The translations under genes were made by a program, and so were the position numbers. From the IMG/VR virus record IMGVR_UViG_3300020470_000017, positions 1 to 49,848 of that record: DNA of 49,848 nucleotides; one strand, written 5' to 3'. Below, piece after piece: positions 1-7,935 of this stretch. This DNA comes from a virus. Positions within the stretch are counted from its first letter, which is position 1; the number at the start of each line of letters is the position of its first letter. The notes under the pieces are model-generated. The model made no database searches, was not told the DNA's origin, and was given only the letters and a program-made list of their open reading frames with translations.

Positions 1-75
1 CAGGTTCTTCCACTGCAGGTTCTTCCACTGCAGGTTCTTCCACTGCAGGTTCTTCCACTGCAGGTTCTTCCTCAG
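1..75. repeat. 15-bp tandem repeat inside a coding region
   Basis: The unit CAGGTTCTTCCACTG occurs four times in perfect tandem (1-60) and a fifth, diverged unit follows (61-75). The array continues off the left edge. In the leftward reading frame each unit encodes five residues, E-P-A-V-E, so this is an acidic, proline-containing linker. The unit length keeps frame, as expected for a coding minisatellite. Confidence 0.95.
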
Positions 76-274
76 ATACCGTTCCTTGTTCGAGGCCACG
101 CTGATAAGCGACTAGCCTCTTGTTTATCTCCTTGATTTCAATGGTTAGTTTTCTGATTTTGTTCTTATCCAACTGTTCGTCGGGAACGGGAGTACCATCT
201 TCTAATCTCATCATGCTGGCTCTCTGTTGCTTTAGTGCAACGAGCCTGGCATGGTCGCTTTCTGTCCAGCTCAT
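1..274 (-). CDS. Acidic-repeat protein, C-terminus outside the window
   Basis: The gene starts at the ATG of a motif copy at 272-281 and stays open to the left edge (at least 91 codons). The N-terminus (MSWTESDHARL) is followed by a charged, probably coiled-coil stretch rich in Lys and Glu, then by the EPAVE repeats. Function is not recognised. The stop codon of the upstream gene (277-279) lies inside its start motif. Confidence 0.8.
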   Translation of the reverse strand, partial: MSWTESDHARLVALKQQRASMMRLEDGTPVPDEQLDKNKIRKLTIEIKEINKRLVAYQRGLEQGTVSEEEPAVEEPAVEEPAVEEPAVEEP

Positions 275-281
275 GTTCAGT
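272..281 (-). promoter_or_regulatory. Start-associated 10-mer ACTGAACATG (representative of 44 exact copies)
   Basis: On the minus strand the decamer ends in the start codon. Exact copies lead the genes whose ATG begins at 274, 1920, 2660, 3143, 3758, 4289, 5185, 6316, 6770, 7015, 7926, 8379, 8960, 9401, 9671, 10317, 10557, 11453, 12042, 12229, 13233, 14273, 14833, 15042, 15317, 15686, 16277, 16571, 17095, 17813, 18705, 19264, 20369, 21297, 22917, 23396, 23615, 23878, 24852, 25112, 25591, 25843, 27258 and 29191. Each copy sits between the upstream stop codon and the ATG, or contains the stop (its TGA). It is not a Shine-Dalgarno sequence. Its role (initiator, processing or translation signal) is inferred only. 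Confidence 0.9.
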
Positions 282-1920
282 TTGAGGGAGGGGTTGCCGT
301 TTGAACATTCCCTCTCTCCTTTGCCTTGTTGGCTTTAACGATATCATCAATAATTCCTGTAATCTGCCTGCTGTAATCAACCGACATAGGAATATCTCCC
401 TCAGCCGTGCGTTCGTGAACGCCGGCCTCGCAATCGTATGCGTCTTTGCAGTGATAACGGATGTCAGTCCCTGACGGAGATTGTGAAACGATCTTCCCGC
501 TATTGTCAATGATAGGCAATGTTCCTGTCCATTCGCCTACACATGCGGGATTCGGTATTATCCATTGAAGTCGCTCTAGTTGCTGCCAGTGCTGCAGATA
601 GCCTCTGGATTTGGCTTTTGTATCATCAAACCAATCATTCATCTTTTTGTTCCAGATTTCATCTTTAGGTGCTGGTTCAATAGTGCCACCATTATACTTG
701 GCATCATTAGGAGGCAACCCGACTCCATCCACGCTTGGAAAGAATTGGGTGTACCACATATCATCCATATTGGCAAAATCATCGATGTCCAAATCGTAGT
801 AGATGCTTCCAGCGATAAAGTCCCATATTGCCTGTTCGTATCGTGATTCTTCCTTCATGTGCCAGTAACTCTCGCTGCTGCGCCCGCAGTATGTTCCAAT
901 TCCTGGGTGATTTCTTTCACCAGTGTCCCAAATGTATCTACTGGGTTCTAGATCTATCCATTCCTCATACGAATCTAAGTCGTGGCTAGCGAAATGGTTT
1001 TCCCATGCAGCCTGTATGCTTGTGAAGTATTTGCATATTCCTCTTGCATTTTGATAATTTGCAGCGTTTCCGTGCCTGGAGCGTGAGTAGCCCCTAGTCA
1101 TGTAGGGATTAGGAAGTCCGTCTTCCCCAGTCAGAAGCACATCCACGCCCAAAGAGCCCAGATATACTGTCTCGTCCCCACGCTCATCGTGCCTGTAGTT
1201 GCATTCCTCGCAATTATGCCAGATTTCTCTCTGGGTTTCCTCTGCGAGGTATGCTGGGCAACCTGGATCGGTTCTGTTTCTAATATCATCGTGCCAACTC
1301 TCCCTGTGCTTATCACACACGGGATAGTCTGCTTCATCGTAGTGCTCAAACCGTCTGGGTATGACCTCGCTTCTCTTGGGGTTCATGCCACATTCTAGTT
1401 GTGACACTATAACCAGTTTATTCCAAGTGTTGAAGTCCGTGTCCTGTTCTCCTCCCGTACAAGTCATCAAGTTGTGCTGGACATATTCATGCTCGTCCAA
1501 CAGTGATAATCGAAGGATTTCATCCTTTGATTTTGGTGGAGCCCAATCGTATGGGCTTTTCTCCATTCTCTTGAATATACAGTAATCATCGACACCACAT
1601 AACACCACGAAGTCAATGTCTAATGTTTCTTCGAGGTGGTCGAGTGTCGAGTGAAAGTCTTCTCTGTAGACATCCAACCGCTCCAGTGCGGGGGGTCCCG
1701 GCCAAACATTCGGTATCATTGTGTATCTAAGGGAGTTCTTTGACCTGCATATCGGCCCCCTCCCTATCAATGTCGAATGCTCATCGGACAATTTCCTGTT
1801 GCAGTCGATGCATCTTCCATGCACGCCGCCCACATCTCCGGATTTCTCACGGACAATGTTGGAAATATATTGAGTAAATCCCGTATAGTATGTTTCACTA
1901 CTTTTGTAAATATCAACCAT
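277..1920 (-). CDS. 547-aa protein with an N-terminal treble-clef-like zinc motif
   Basis: The product is large for this array. Residues about 37-58 carry C-x2-C, then a loop ending in G-R-G-P-I-C, the pattern of DUF6011-type small zinc domains. Two other proteins in the window share it (16901-17095 and 19395-20369). The rest is acidic and aromatic-rich with several more Cys pairs (CEECN; CHxR near residue 200) and no catalytic motif I can name. Start is set by the motif; the stop TGA overlaps the next gene's motif. Possibly a nucleic-acid-binding protein; function unknown. Confidence 0.8.
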   Translation of the reverse strand: MVDIYKSSETYYTGFTQYISNIVREKSGDVGGVHGRCIDCNRKLSDEHSTLIGRGPICRSKNSLRYTMIPNVWPGPPALERLDVYREDFHSTLDHLEETLDIDFVVLCGVDDYCIFKRMEKSPYDWAPPKSKDEILRLSLLDEHEYVQHNLMTCTGGEQDTDFNTWNKLVIVSQLECGMNPKRSEVIPRRFEHYDEADYPVCDKHRESWHDDIRNRTDPGCPAYLAEETQREIWHNCEECNYRHDERGDETVYLGSLGVDVLLTGEDGLPNPYMTRGYSRSRHGNAANYQNARGICKYFTSIQAAWENHFASHDLDSYEEWIDLEPSRYIWDTGERNHPGIGTYCGRSSESYWHMKEESRYEQAIWDFIAGSIYYDLDIDDFANMDDMWYTQFFPSVDGVGLPPNDAKYNGGTIEPAPKDEIWNKKMNDWFDDTKAKSRGYLQHWQQLERLQWIIPNPACVGEWTGTLPIIDNSGKIVSQSPSGTDIRYHCKDAYDCEAGVHERTAEGDIPMSVDYSRQITGIIDDIVKANKAKERGNVQTATPPSN

Positions 1921-1927
1921 GTTCAGT

Positions 1928-2356
1928 CTATAGATTGGATTTCACTTGCTCGAGAGTCTCCTCGTCGAGCAGTCCAGATCGTATCAATTCGTCTAGAATC
2001 CTCTTATCCTTGTTTCCCATGCTGGTGTTGTCGTTCGTTGGAACGACTGCTACATGCAACTGGAAGTTCTCGGAGTCATTGTATGAGTTCTCCATGAATG
2101 CCCCGCCCAGGGAGAATGCTAAACCATTCAGAAACTCGATAGGGTACATTTCCCTGCCAATCCGAATGATGAACTCCTTGTGCATCTCATTCTTGAGCCT
2201 TTCCAACTCTTCTTCCATCTTGTCGGCGAGGCTGTCTCCCCAGAGCAGTGAGTGTTCAGGTTTGATTCCAGGCACTATTTCCTCTGCGGGTGGGTTATCA
2301 GGCCCAATCCCCCAGTTAATACCGCCGTCTCCAATCCTCAAAGGCCAATAGCCCAT
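1928..2356 (-). CDS. Phage-type conserved small protein (unknown function)
   Basis: 142 aa. The N-terminus (MGYWPLRIGDGGINWG) and the central GDSLADKMEEELERL helix followed by EFLNGLAFSLGG resemble a small conserved protein seen in many phage genomes, but I cannot name the family. The start ATG overlaps the upstream stop (TGATG), so it is probably translated by coupling and has no copy of the 10-mer. A Lys/Glu-rich helical C-terminus follows. Confidence 0.75.
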   Translation of the reverse strand: MGYWPLRIGDGGINWGIGPDNPPAEEIVPGIKPEHSLLWGDSLADKMEEELERLKNEMHKEFIIRIGREMYPIEFLNGLAFSLGGAFMENSYNDSENFQLHVAVVPTNDNTSMGNKDKRILDELIRSGLLDEETLEQVKSNL

Positions 2357-2526
2357 CAGATCTCATCCTTCACTATCATCAAATCCTCTTGGGTGACATC
2401 AAGTTCTTCGCATATCAAATTAAGAGGGACTGTGACATAAAAGCCAAATTGTTCCTCATTGATTTCCAATCCATGCCCCCAAATCTGCTTCCAGTTCTTG
2501 GTGATCCAATTTGCTAATTTGCTCAT
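2356..2526 (-). CDS. 56-aa small protein
   Basis: Begins MSKLANWITKNWKQIWG, then an acidic half. The start ATG overlaps the upstream stop (ATGA), preceded by AGAGGTGAAAGA, a good archaeal Shine-Dalgarno site. This replaces the 10-mer here, so three genes (2660 to 1928) form a coupled unit led by one motif copy. Function unknown. Confidence 0.7.
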   Translation of the reverse strand: MSKLANWITKNWKQIWGHGLEINEEQFGFYVTVPLNLICEELDVTQEDLMIVKDEI

Positions 2527-2660
2527 TCTTTCACCTCTGTTTCCTTTATCCTAACATCTGCGCTCACGCAGGTGTATAGCTTCTCCTTCGCTTCTTCGTA
2601 AGTGTCGTAGGTGCCGACTACTCGCCACCCTCCGACAATTACATCGTATTGCTTAGCCAT
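2523..2660 (-). CDS. 45-aa small protein
   Basis: Motif-led. It reads as a compact beta-hairpin-like peptide with Gly-Gly-Trp and Tyr-Asp-Thr-Tyr followed by a charged helix (EEAKEKL). It overlaps the next start by 4 bp. No family recognised. Confidence 0.7.
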   Translation of the reverse strand: MAKQYDVIVGGWRVVGTYDTYEEAKEKLYTCVSADVRIKETEVKE

Positions 2661-2669
2661 GTTCAGTAG

Positions 2670-3143
2670 TTATCGCATTTCTGTGACTACACCCTCGAAA
2701 ATCGAGCCGCTTGGTTCCCAATCCACTCTTTGTGGGTTGTCTTCTGCTTGTGCGTCCTCATCAACCCAAATATGGCAGGTCAATGCGTTCCTTCCGTCAT
2801 AGGAAGCTCGCGCAAGTGCGTCATACGCCTCATGGCTTGCTTCCTCATCTTCTATTCCATTCGCATAGGCTCTGCTGAGAGCCCTGAATAGCAATACCTC
2901 GAGTTGAGATGGCTCATAGCCGAAGCATTCGGCCATCTCTGCTGCCACGATTTCATCTGTGGTTGATTCTTCATTGATATTCTCAAATGGGTCTTTCACT
3001 GTCTTCATGCTGACAGAATCCAGTGCCCTCCTCAAATCATTCCTGATTTCCATATCGATAGCTCTAGATTCCATATCCAATTCCAGCGTTTCCGTAATTA
3101 TGTTACTTGCCCAACTAGGCATAGTCCATATTTCTTCATCCAT
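2670..3143 (-). CDS. 157-aa acidic helical protein
   Basis: Begins MDEEIWTMPSWASNIITETLELD. It is mostly predicted helix and strongly acidic, with repeated Ala-Arg-Ala segments near residues 90-115. No catalytic or metal motif is visible. Motif-led start. Function unknown. Confidence 0.75.
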   Translation of the reverse strand: MDEEIWTMPSWASNIITETLELDMESRAIDMEIRNDLRRALDSVSMKTVKDPFENINEESTTDEIVAAEMAECFGYEPSQLEVLLFRALSRAYANGIEDEEASHEAYDALARASYDGRNALTCHIWVDEDAQAEDNPQRVDWEPSGSIFEGVVTEMR

Positions 3144-3150
3144 GTTCAGT

Positions 3151-3345
3151 CTAGGGCTTTACTGGGTAGTAGAATGCCATCTTCTCCCTGCAGTGTTTGC
3201 AGTAGCCAGCCCCATCAGCCATCACTTCTGCACGCCACCTTTGCTCCTTTTCCGGTTTGTTGTCCCAACAGGAACAACGGACATCTTCCTTGCTTAACAT
3301 TGCAGACCGAGGTGGTCTACTGTCGTTTGAGGCTTGTGTTTTCAT
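3151..3345 (-). CDS. 64-aa zinc-ribbon-like protein
   Basis: Two Cys pairs (C-S-C at about residues 24-26 and C-K-H-C at about 49-52) suggest one small zinc site in a basic protein. The start uses a variant motif, ACTGAGCATG (3343-3352), in which one base differs from the consensus. One of about 16 tiny Cys-pair proteins in the window. Confidence 0.7.
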   Translation of the reverse strand: MKTQASNDSRPPRSAMLSKEDVRCSCWDNKPEKEQRWRAEVMADGAGYCKHCREKMAFYYPVKP

Positions 3346-3347
3346 GC

Positions 3348-3758
3348 TCAGTGTTGTGGTGGTGCCCCTAATTGACCCATATTGGGCATTGCACCAGGCT
3401 GAGGTGCTTGAGACCATTGGTTCGATGAACCATCCCAAACCCAGAGTATTCCATCCCATTGGACATACCATTGACCGTTCATCTGGAACGGATCTGAGTT
3501 AGCCATCATCTGATTCGAGAATGGGATTGGAGCGTTGGGCAAAAGATTCACCTGTGCCGCCCCTGGTGTTTTCACAAGTTGTGGAATCATCATCCATGTT
3601 GTGATAACCCCATAACCAATCCAGAAGATGGGCATTTCAATTTGTTCTGGTAAGCGAAGTGCCGAAATATCGACTTCTGCTAGCCTTGTGTACCAATAGG
3701 CACCGGCTACAATCAACAAAATGACTCCAAATAGCCTTCGCATGGTAAGTACCTGCAT
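3348..3758 (-). CDS. Two-TM membrane protein with Trp-rich C-terminal repeat
   Basis: 136 aa. Membrane segments lie at about residues 8-24 (LFGVILLIVAGAYWY) and 45-62 (IFWIGYGVITTWMMI). The C-terminal part contains a Q-W-Y-V-x-W-D-G / W-V-W-D-G-x3-Q-W double motif like short WW-type surface repeats, then a Pro/Gly/Gln-rich tail. The stop codon is the TGA inside the next gene's variant motif. Probably an envelope or inner-membrane protein. Confidence 0.75.
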   Translation of the reverse strand: MQVLTMRRLFGVILLIVAGAYWYTRLAEVDISALRLPEQIEMPIFWIGYGVITTWMMIPQLVKTPGAAQVNLLPNAPIPFSNQMMANSDPFQMNGQWYVQWDGILWVWDGSSNQWSQAPQPGAMPNMGQLGAPPQH

Positions 3759-3789
3759 GTTCAGTGTGAAGGGTGCTTGCCGTTTAACC

Positions 3790-3969
3790 CTAGTCAAGAA
3801 TCTCGTAGTGCTCGTCCCAGGAATAGACATTCTCCAAATGTCTGGGGGCGAGCTTTGCCGTATTTCCTTGACAGGGTGTTGGCGGCCCTTTCCGGAGCCT
3901 CCTCAAAGCGGCTCCTTTTACATCGATTGTGTGTATAGTTCCACAAAACCTACATTTCACCTTAGTCAT
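3790..3969 (-). CDS. 59-aa zinc-knuckle protein
   Basis: C-R-F-C near the N-terminus (residues 6-9) followed by a basic segment (RRLRKG). Only one further Cys is present, so metal binding is uncertain. The start at 3969 overlaps the upstream stop; an alternative ATG lies at 3978. No 10-mer, so expression is probably coupled to the upstream winged-helix gene. Confidence 0.65.
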   Translation of the reverse strand: MTKVKCRFCGTIHTIDVKGAALRRLRKGPPTPCQGNTAKLAPRHLENVYSWDEHYEILD

Positions 3970-4240
3970 GGCTATCATCTGAATTGTTGTGTTGGTATGC
4001 TTCCTTCAATTCCCATTCGCAAACAGGATATTTTGGTTGTCCGGCCATGTTTCCAATCCTAACCATGTTGTCACATTTCCTAAATCGCTTGTCCTTCGCC
4101 AGGACATTGCCTATCTGATTCATCGTCGCACCCCACCTAGAAGAGTCATTCACATGCTCGTAAATCCTTCTGGTGTGGCATTTACCTTCCTTTTCGAGGA
4201 GCTTCACAATTTGCTCCCTTATCCGCGCCGTTCTACCCAT
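3962..4240 (-). CDS. Winged-helix DNA-binding protein
   Basis: 92 aa. MGRTARIREQIVKLLEKEG, then H-T-R-R-I-Y-E-H-V and a wing-like strand pair ending in a C-terminal helix fit a small wHTH regulator. The motif-proximal ATG (4289) instead opens an 18-codon frame, so this gene starts inside that mini-gene's end at 4240 (ATGGGTAG overlap). An in-frame alternative ATG lies 27 nt further upstream, at 4267. Confidence 0.75.
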   Translation of the reverse strand: MGRTARIREQIVKLLEKEGKCHTRRIYEHVNDSSRWGATMNQIGNVLAKDKRFRKCDNMVRIGNMAGQPKYPVCEWELKEAYQHNNSDDSHD

Positions 4241-4289
4241 GGAGTGTTCCCTCGCGGGGCTCACCATTTAGGCATTTCCGATTTTCCAT
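4233..4289 (-). CDS. 18-codon motif-led mini-gene (possible leader peptide)
   Basis: A perfect ACTGAACATG at 4287-4296 starts a frame of only 18 residues (MENRKCLNGEPREGTLHG). Its stop codon overlaps the ATG of the wHTH gene. It may be a leader for coupled translation, or a frameshift may have split one longer gene. No similarity recognised. Confidence 0.5.
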   Translation of the reverse strand: MENRKCLNGEPREGTLHG

Positions 4290-4298
4290 GTTCAGTCC

Positions 4299-4940
4299 TC
4301 AGAACAACAATTTGGACTTTCGCCCTCTCTCGTCGCAATGCTGCTTGATTCTGAGCAGTTTAGAAGCCCCACGCTCTATCCAAGCGTATGCCTTCTTGCC
4401 CAGAGACTCTCCGTGAGGGATTTCAAGGTCTTCCCACTTAGGCCACAGTCCTGGCTCACAGTCTTCGACTTGTGATTTCAGGAACTCTGGAATGGCGGTT
4501 TTGCCTTCCTCATCCATCTCCTTGAGTTTGTGAGCATTCATGTGCTCCCTGATGATGTATTCGATGATCGGATTAGTTCCGCCACTCTCGAGATACATCT
4601 CTGCAGACTTCTTGTCATGCCCGAATGCTGTTCCTTGCGGAGTCCCATCCGGCCATGTCTTCTTCGGGCTGTCCTTGTATGTGGCTAGTTTCCCCAAATC
4701 AGACCAAATGATGGCCTGTTCCAGAGTATATACAGCCTCCAATGACAAATCGTTGTAATCTGGGTGTAGCTTCAGTTCGTCGAGCATGAGTATAACATGC
4801 TCCCCTACTGCACCTTCTTCGTGGTGCTCGTTGTTCTGGTCGAGCAGAAGCTCTTTCTTGTATTCTGATAGCCAGGAGTTGCTCGACACCGTTCTCTTTT
4901 CGATGTCAGCAATCATTTCCTCTGCTGTTCTCATATCCAT
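4299..4940 (-). CDS. HD-superfamily phosphohydrolase-like protein
   Basis: 213 aa. A first histidine (G-E-H-V, about residue 49), a W-S-D-L-G-K segment (about 76-80) and G-H-D-K-K-S-A (about 105-112) line up with the HD fold of metal-dependent phosphohydrolases. The second motif normally reads HDxGK; here the His is Ser, so activity may be altered. A nucleotide or dNTP substrate would fit the takeover setting but is inference. The start uses the T-variant ACTTAACATG after a 38-bp gap. Confidence 0.65.
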   Translation of the reverse strand: MDMRTAEEMIADIEKRTVSSNSWLSEYKKELLLDQNNEHHEEGAVGEHVILMLDELKLHPDYNDLSLEAVYTLEQAIIWSDLGKLATYKDSPKKTWPDGTPQGTAFGHDKKSAEMYLESGGTNPIIEYIIREHMNAHKLKEMDEEGKTAIPEFLKSQVEDCEPGLWPKWEDLEIPHGESLGKKAYAWIERGASKLLRIKQHCDERGRKSKLLF

Positions 4941-4978
4941 GTTAAGTTCTCCACCCTATATGAAGTAACAATGTTCAG
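4938..4978 (-). promoter_or_regulatory. Intergenic gap with tandem start motifs (ACTGAACATT and ACTTAACATG)
   Basis: Reading leftward from 4978 the gap holds ACTGAACATTG, a decayed copy lacking ATG, then CATATAG (TATA-like), then ACTTAACATG leading the HD gene. It is one of the few places in the array with room for a promoter, and it carries the T-variant of the motif. Confidence 0.5.
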
Positions 4979-5185
4979 TCAAGGCTCCAAGCCCCATTCA
5001 AGGGTGCTCCAGCCTCTTTCATGCAAGTAATACAGAACCATCTTGGTGATTACCTCGATGCCTGCTATACTCAGCCCTATTGCTAGATCTCCCGTAAGAA
5101 GCCATGCGATTAGAATTGTATCTGTCGTGGCGATGAATCGCCAGGATAGCGTCTTAACAAGTGATCTCGTCTTGTTTGCATGCAT
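4979..5185 (-). CDS. DUF2061 family membrane protein
   Basis: 68 aa, the usual family length. Two membrane helices flank the conserved pattern: K-T-L-S-W-R-x-I-A-T-x-D-T near the N-terminus, T-G-D-x-A-I-G-L-S-I-A-G-I-E-V-I-T-K in the middle and L-Y-Y-L-H-E-R-G-W at the end. The family occurs in bacteria and archaea with unknown function. Motif-led start. Confidence 0.85.
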   Translation of the reverse strand: MHANKTRSLVKTLSWRFIATTDTILIAWLLTGDLAIGLSIAGIEVITKMVLYYLHERGWSTLEWGLEP

Positions 5186-5194
5186 GTTCAGTCG

Positions 5195-6316
5195 TCATAG
5201 TTCTCTCTTAAGAGCCCTAATGGTGTCACTTTCCGCATTGTAGCGGTCTATGTGCTGCTTGATTGTCTTCCTGACAGTGCCCTTCGCATGAGGCTGTGAG
5301 CCGTCATTGGGATAGCGTATCTGTATCAGGGTGGCCTGTCCGTGCTTGTTGTGTTCTGCACATTCAGGTTGTGAACAATATCCAGTAGCATAAGGTTGCC
5401 TGTGATGGCCTGCTCCGCACTTTCCCCCCTTGTTCAAGGGCATACCGTCTTCGTGCCATATCGCGTGTTTGTCTTGCGCGTAGAACAGTTCTTCGATTCT
5501 TAGAGCCTCTTCAAGCCCTTTCTTGTTGCCTTTCAACCACTCCCCAATCAGTCTGTCGATTTCCCACTCTTTCGAGAAGGGGCACCACATACAGGAACTC
5601 TTGTTGACAGGTGTTCCGTCTCCTCGAAAATCCCAACCCAAGTGGTCGAGAATCTCAAGGCACTCCTTCCTGTTCAATTTGAGATCCATCAGGGGGTAGT
5701 GATACTCATGTCCGAGAATCTTCTTTCCCTTTGTGTCTGATTTTCGTCGGTTGGCTGTGAATCGGTCTGAGCGACCCTCTTCCTCAAGCTCTATGCCGAG
5801 GTACCAGTGCTTCGTGCATACTTCGTGGTTGCCGAATCTCTCATCCGACCACTTCTGCATTACTTCGCCCTTGAATCTCATGCTGCAGACATGCCCCCTT
5901 CCCGGCATTAGCGGGAAGGCGCGACCATCTGTCAGCCATTCGTATATCGTGTAGGGCGTTTTACGCTTCTCGTATTGCGTCTGTTCCTCCTTAGGTAGGA
6001 GTCGCAATTCCTTTTGTCTGCCAAGCAGTTCACCTGTTTCCTTGTGGTAGTAGCGATTGTAATGGTGCCTGACTACGACAAGCTCAACGCCTGCCTCAGC
6101 ACACCTCTTCTTCGCATACTCAATGTTCTCATAAGTCTCCTCCCATTCGCTGCCAGGGTCGGCGAACACTGCCGCATCGACTACGGGGAATGCCTCATCG
6201 AGTTGCTCTCGAGTGATTCCCAGGTAGTCTGCAGCCTTGTCCCTTTCCAAGTGCATGGCAAGTAGCGCGGACGAATCCACGCCACCTCCGAATGCAAGTA
6301 TCTTCGGTCCATTCAT
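5195..6316 (-). CDS. PAPS reductase-like / adenine-nucleotide alpha-hydrolase protein
   Basis: 373 aa. The N-terminal PP-loop A-F-G-G-G-V-D-S-S-A (residues 8-17) is the ATP-pyrophosphatase signature of PAPS reductases, tRNA thiolases and DndC. Cys-rich segments follow (CMWCPF near residue 260, later Cys-His clusters), possible metal sites. Such enzymes are frequent in phages, often near methyltransferases, where sulfur transfer to nucleic acid is suspected. DndC-type phosphorothioation is possible, but no other dnd genes are visible. Confidence 0.75.
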   Translation of the reverse strand: MNGPKILAFGGGVDSSALLAMHLERDKAADYLGITREQLDEAFPVVDAAVFADPGSEWEETYENIEYAKKRCAEAGVELVVVRHHYNRYYHKETGELLGRQKELRLLPKEEQTQYEKRKTPYTIYEWLTDGRAFPLMPGRGHVCSMRFKGEVMQKWSDERFGNHEVCTKHWYLGIELEEEGRSDRFTANRRKSDTKGKKILGHEYHYPLMDLKLNRKECLEILDHLGWDFRGDGTPVNKSSCMWCPFSKEWEIDRLIGEWLKGNKKGLEEALRIEELFYAQDKHAIWHEDGMPLNKGGKCGAGHHRQPYATGYCSQPECAEHNKHGQATLIQIRYPNDGSQPHAKGTVRKTIKQHIDRYNAESDTIRALKREL

Positions 6317-6356
6317 GTTCAGTGCCTCCCATAGGGAGTCTTTGATAATAGATCGG

Positions 6357-6770
6357 TCATTCGTCGGCAATCGCTAAATCTAGCCATTCTTCAAAACATT
6401 CCTTATCGTATTCGTGTGCTATATCGCCAGAGCCTATTTCCACCCTCACGGGGTAGTCCTCTCGACCCAAAATAGGGACTGATGCTTCCTTTTCCTCGAA
6501 AATAACCAACTCAAACCATCGAGTATAGTAGGTGTCCCAGCCATCCTCGTTATTCATTATCCTATGGAGGGCTTCATCATCCTTGATTCCCCTCTCCTCT
6601 AGCCATTGTATTCTCCCAGAGGCAGATGAGTCTCGGTCTTTCCATCGATCACCGTTCGGTGCAGTCGTTACAAAGTCTCCAGTTGCCCAAATCTCATAGG
6701 AGTATTCGTTGTTCCTCTTACTCGCCACAGGTCCAGTATCAAACCAAACCGCGTCTTTCCGATTATCCAT
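6357..6770 (-). CDS. 137-aa acidic, Trp-rich protein
   Basis: Begins MDNRKDAVWFDTGPVASKRNN. It is rich in Trp, Asp and Glu and contains no Cys pair or recognisable active site. Motif-led. A 40-bp gap separates it from the PAPS-like gene. Function unknown. Confidence 0.7.
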   Translation of the reverse strand: MDNRKDAVWFDTGPVASKRNNEYSYEIWATGDFVTTAPNGDRWKDRDSSASGRIQWLEERGIKDDEALHRIMNNEDGWDTYYTRWFELVIFEEKEASVPILGREDYPVRVEIGSGDIAHEYDKECFEEWLDLAIADE

Positions 6771-6778
6771 GTTCAGTG

Positions 6779-7015
6779 TTACTCTATTTCTTGTAGAGTG
6801 ATTTCGACCCAATGCTTACGGTCTTCGACATTCTCGACATCATCCAATATCATAATGTTCTCAATCTCTTGTCCTTCGAGGTTATGATTCTCAAGATGAT
6901 ACCAAACTATTGGTGTCTCATCGCTCAATCCTTTTTCCTTTAGTTGCTCCATGCTTTCAATTACTTCCCCTATGGTGTTTAATGTCCATGGGGGGTTTCT
7001 CTTGTCATCGTCCAT
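6779..7015 (-). CDS. 78-aa acidic protein
   Basis: Begins MDDDKRNPPWTLNTIGEVIESMEQ. The order of an N-terminal helix, then P-I-V-W-Y-H-L and acidic strands, suggests a small alpha/beta domain of a phage accessory type. No family named. Motif-led. Confidence 0.65.
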   Translation of the reverse strand: MDDDKRNPPWTLNTIGEVIESMEQLKEKGLSDETPIVWYHLENHNLEGQEIENIMILDDVENVEDRKHWVEITLQEIE

Positions 7016-7023
7016 GTTCAGTG

Positions 7024-7926
7024 TTAGCCCATAGCCTGTGTGAGCAGGTCGCGCATCACAGGCGGGCATACGGCATTTCCTAGTCCAGCGACTGAGCTAG
7101 TCCTCCCTATGTCGGGAATCTTGTAGGAGTCCAGGAATCCCATTGCCCTGCTTATCTCCCTGACTGTCAGTTTGCGTGATTGGTCGCCATCGACCAGTTT
7201 CCACTGGTCTTTGGTGGTAATCGTCCGTATTGGCTCATGCAGAGGAACTCCCCTGTGTCCAGTAGTCTGCTGAGACAGGAATGTGCGTCCGCACTTCTCC
7301 CTTCCAGCCTTGAACCGAATCTTGTCGCCCTTGCAGGCATTGGAAATCGGCTCCCAGCCTTCGTCAGTGTCCTCCATGATGTCCATAAATGCTGGTACTT
7401 CTGTTGCCTTCTCAAATTGCAGGTTTGGCTTGCTTCCGAGCCTACCTACTACGAACAACCGATTTCGAAGTTGTGGAACTCCGTGATTCGTCGCAGTCAG
7501 TATGTGCTCTTCCACCTCGTAGCCAAACGCTCTCATTGACCCCAGCCAGTTGCCGTAAGCCTCCCAATTCCTGAACTTGGGCACATTCTCAACGAAAACC
7601 CATTCTGGGCGCTTCATATCTAGGCACTGGATAGTAGCCCATGCTACTGCTCTCTGTGCTTCGTGATAGCGTCTCCTCCTGGGTTGGCTCGCTGTGCTGT
7701 GCCCCTGACAGGCAGGGGATGACATGAGGAAGTCGAAGTCTGGTACATCGTCGATGTAGTTAGTCAAGAAGACATCCTCGCATGCGTGCTGGGTCGTAGG
7801 GTTATTCAATTCGTGAACTTGGATCGCCAACTCATTGTGGTTTCCAGCCCACGCAATCTCATAACCAGCCATCTTCGCGCCCTCGGAGGAACCTCCGAAG
7901 CCGCAGAATTGGTCTATTCCTTTCAT
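7024..7926 (-). CDS. C5-cytosine DNA methyltransferase
   Basis: 300 aa. SAM-binding motif I is present (F-C-G-F-G-G-S-S-E-G at residues 7-16), the catalytic loop reads S-P-A-C-Q-G-H (Cys about 73, in place of canonical PPCQ), motif VI E-N-V follows near residue 110 and the C-terminal G-N-A-V-C-P-P matches motif X. Compact for the family. It probably methylates the element's own DNA, which would protect it from host restriction. No restriction nuclease adjoins, so it is likely an orphan. A second C5 enzyme lies at 12238-13233. Confidence 0.9.
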   Translation of the reverse strand: MKGIDQFCGFGGSSEGAKMAGYEIAWAGNHNELAIQVHELNNPTTQHACEDVFLTNYIDDVPDFDFLMSSPACQGHSTASQPRRRRYHEAQRAVAWATIQCLDMKRPEWVFVENVPKFRNWEAYGNWLGSMRAFGYEVEEHILTATNHGVPQLRNRLFVVGRLGSKPNLQFEKATEVPAFMDIMEDTDEGWEPISNACKGDKIRFKAGREKCGRTFLSQQTTGHRGVPLHEPIRTITTKDQWKLVDGDQSRKLTVREISRAMGFLDSYKIPDIGRTSSVAGLGNAVCPPVMRDLLTQAMG

Positions 7927-7935
7927 GTTCAGTGC

